Assembly: GCA_045532055.1 (NCBI GenBank)
Contig: JAZSFF010000029.1
Coordinates: forward strand, 1 to 30,808
Reading direction: 5' to 3'
DNA length: 30,808 nucleotides
Source: SIG440 sp045532055
Lineage (GTDB): Bacteria; Bacillota; Clostridia; Monoglobales; Monoglobaceae
In this document: one piece after another, positions 29,122-30,808 of the stretch
Position numbering within the stretch: the stretch's first letter is position 1
Layout: every line of letters begins with the position of its first letter
Notes under the pieces: model-generated
Seen by the model: only the letters and a program-made list of their open reading frames with translations
What the model was told of the DNA's origin: nothing
The model's database searches: none
Position numbers and translations under genes: made by a program

Positions 29122-30808
29122 CCTTTACATATCCGGACAGCAGCAATGTGGTGTTGGTTGACATTTGCCTTTCTATTGAAAAAGGTGAATTTGTTACCAT
29201 ATGCGGTAGGTCAGGATGTGGCAAGACTACGTTGTTGAGACAGCTTAAACCATCATTGTCGCCCCATGGGGATATAAAGGGAAATGTTTTGTTTTTTGGA
29301 GAGGATATAAGGCATATATCCTTGCGTGATGAAAGTATGCGTATAGGATTTGTTCAGCAAAACCCTGACAACATGATTGTAACAGACAAGGCCTGGCATG
29401 AACTTGCATTTGGGTTGGAAAGCCAGGGTGTTCCCCAAAATGAAATGCGTATAAAGGTTGCAGAAATAGCAACATTTTTTGGGATTGAGGATATTTTCAA
29501 CAGCAACACCGCAGAGCTTTCAGGTGGACAAAAGCAGCTTTTAAATTTGGCATCTGTTATGGTCATGAACCCTGATGTACTTATCCTTGATGAACCCACA
29601 AGTCAGCTTGACCCCATTGGGGCAAGGGAATTTCTTGAGACACTTAAAAGAATAAACCATGAGTTTGGTACTACTATCATTATTTGTGAGCACCGAACAG
29701 AAGATGTTTTTGCTATATCTGATCGTGTTATAATAATGGATAAGGGCAAAATTGTGGCTGAGGGGACTCCGGCTGAATTAGGTGGCGAACTGAAAAATTG
29801 TGATGAGGGCATAAAACTTATGATGCCCACACCAATGCGTGTTTTTGATGCTGTGCCTAATAAATTTCAATGTCCTGTGACAGTAAACGAGGGCAAAAAA
29901 TGGCTAGGTGAAATGGCTGAAAACATTGATATAAAGAAAAAAGAGAAAAAACAAAAAGATTTCATAAAAGAGAGAGCTGCAGTAACCATCAATGAAGTAT
30001 TCTTCAAGTATGGACGTGAGTTGCCAGATGTATTGAAAGGTATTTCTGCTAAAATTTATTCCGGTGAGGTTTGCGGAATTGTGGGTGGAAACGGAGTAGG
30101 CAAGTCAACACTTCTGTCGGTAATAAGCGGTATCAAAAGACCATATAGGGGTAGGGTTATGATTGGTCAGGGAGAAACTATGGCAGTTATGCCGCAAAAC
30201 CCGCAGGTTTTGTTCCTAAAGAAGACTGTAGCTCTTGATTTGATGGATATGCTGCCTGACGGCATTGCGGAGGAGGAAGCTTGCTTTGAGGTTGAGAGAG
30301 TGGCAAAACTTTGTGAGATTGAGAATATCCTTGAAAGACATCCTTATGACCTTTCTGGCGGAGAACAGCAAAGGGTTGCTCTGGCAAAGATTTTGTTGCT
30401 CAAACCCTCGGTTATTCTTATGGATGAGCCAACAAAGGGAATGGATGCGTTTTTTAAAAGGAAATTTGGAACAATTTTAAAAAGATTAAAAGAACTTGGT
30501 TGTGCTGTGGTAATTGTTTCTCACGATATTGAGTTTTGTGCCGAAAATACAGACCGTTGTATGATGCTCTTTGACGGAGACATTGTAAGTGAGGGGGAGC
30601 CAAGAGTCTTTTTTGCAGACAAACAATTCTATACAACTGCGGCAAATCGTATGGCGCGGGGTATTATACCGGATGCGGTTTTGGCAAAGGACATAATAGA
30701 GGCATTGGGCGGAGAGATAAATGCCAACGAAAAAGCTTATGTCGATATCAAAGAAAGACCGATGGCAGAGATTAAAACGGCAAAGGAAAGGGAAAAATTA
30801 AAGAGCAA
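29094..30808 (+). CDS. ecfA: ECF transporter tandem ATPase (EcfA1-A2 fusion), 3' end missing
   Basis: Open from ATG 29094 to the end of the window (571 codons visible), overlapping the last 28 bases of ecfT. Two ABC ATPase domains lie in one chain. The first has Walker A GRSGCGKTT, signature LSGGQKQ and Walker B VLILDEPTSQLDP. The second has Walker A GGNGVGKST, signature LSGGEQQR and Walker B VILMDEPTKGMD. A charged linker (Lys/Glu-rich, IKKKEKKQKD) joins them. The chain powers vitamin uptake with EcfT. Fused EcfA pairs are known in dedicated (group I-like) ECF systems. About 60 residues after the second domain are visible, and the reading frame is still open at the last base, so more of the protein, possibly a further domain, lies outside. 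No S-component is seen in this operon within the window. Confidence 0.93.
   Translation, partial: MECYRIENLTFTYPDSSNVVLVDICLSIEKGEFVTICGRSGCGKTTLLRQLKPSLSPHGDIKGNVLFFGEDIRHISLRDESMRIGFVQQNPDNMIVTDKAWHELAFGLESQGVPQNEMRIKVAEIATFFGIEDIFNSNTAELSGGQKQLLNLASVMVMNPDVLILDEPTSQLDPIGAREFLETLKRINHEFGTTIIICEHRTEDVFAISDRVIIMDKGKIVAEGTPAELGGELKNCDEGIKLMMPTPMRVFDAVPNKFQCPVTVNEGKKWLGEMAENIDIKKKEKKQKDFIKERAAVTINEVFFKYGRELPDVLKGISAKIYSGEVCGIVGGNGVGKSTLLSVISGIKRPYRGRVMIGQGETMAVMPQNPQVLFLKKTVALDLMDMLPDGIAEEEACFEVERVAKLCEIENILERHPYDLSGGEQQRVALAKILLLKPSVILMDEPTKGMDAFFKRKFGTILKRLKELGCAVVIVSHDIEFCAENTDRCMMLFDGDIVSEGEPRVFFADKQFYTTAANRMARGIIPDAVLAKDIIEALGGEINANEKAYVDIKERPMAEIKTAKEREKLKS

Overview
The window looks like chromosomal DNA of a spore-forming, anaerobic, low-to-medium GC Clostridia (Bacillota), probably a gut Oscillospirales/Clostridiales-type organism. 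The signs are strong GGAGG-type ribosome binding sites, sigma-A promoters with 17-base spacers, T-box, lysine (L-box), FMN and cobalamin RNA leaders, a zinc-type ribosomal protein L28, the gene order der-plsY-gpsA, meso-diaminopimelate dehydrogenase, and a tiny spoVM gene. No phage, insertion sequence or CRISPR array is visible. This is mostly housekeeping chromosome with some unusual small loci.

Layout. 1-1870: the end of a PstS-like binding protein and an AAC(3)-family acetyltransferase. 1915-4548 (minus): an acyl-CoA ligase and an E2-like acyltransferase whose catalytic His is replaced. 4778-5527: a secreted CAP-domain protein. 5666-7009: glutamate dehydrogenase. 7241-9244: purine permease plus phosphoribosyltransferase. 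9372-9448: tRNA-Pro(CGG), followed by a 7-mer inverted-repeat element. 9887-13130: an AraC regulator, a ceramidase-like protein lacking the usual nucleophile, and an unassigned Cys-rich protein. 13143-13967: FMN riboswitch and ribU. 13980-16501: lysine riboswitch, dapA and lysA. 16550-16737: a candidate free-standing structured RNA. 16817-19467 (minus): a T-box leader and a three-part XRE/cupin/acyl-CoA-synthetase fusion. 19487-22997 (minus): der, plsY, gpsA and a flavin-reductase-like gene. 23104-24153: ddh. 24250-24522: two unlisted small genes, a 56-residue membrane protein and spoVM. 24604-24867 (minus): rpmB. 25027-27542: nagA and a divergent ROK-family gene. 27653-27739 (minus): tRNA-Leu(CAA). 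27834-30808: cobalamin riboswitch, ecfT, and a tandem-ATPase ecfA that runs off the window.

How the genes fit together. Lysine/DAP synthesis is present as dapA-lysA under lysine control and ddh under a separate plain promoter. Two vitamin importers each sit behind their own riboswitch. NagA and the ROK-family protein suggest amino-sugar use. The most interesting locus is the minus-strand T-box fusion gene. Its best-fitting specifier is AUC (Ile), and its product joins a DNA-binding domain and a cupin to an acyl-acid:CoA ligase. One hypothesis is a self-sensing enzyme that activates branched-chain acids for isoleucine synthesis by reductive carboxylation. The structured RNA next to it and the non-canonical acyltransferase/ligase pair are the other main leads.
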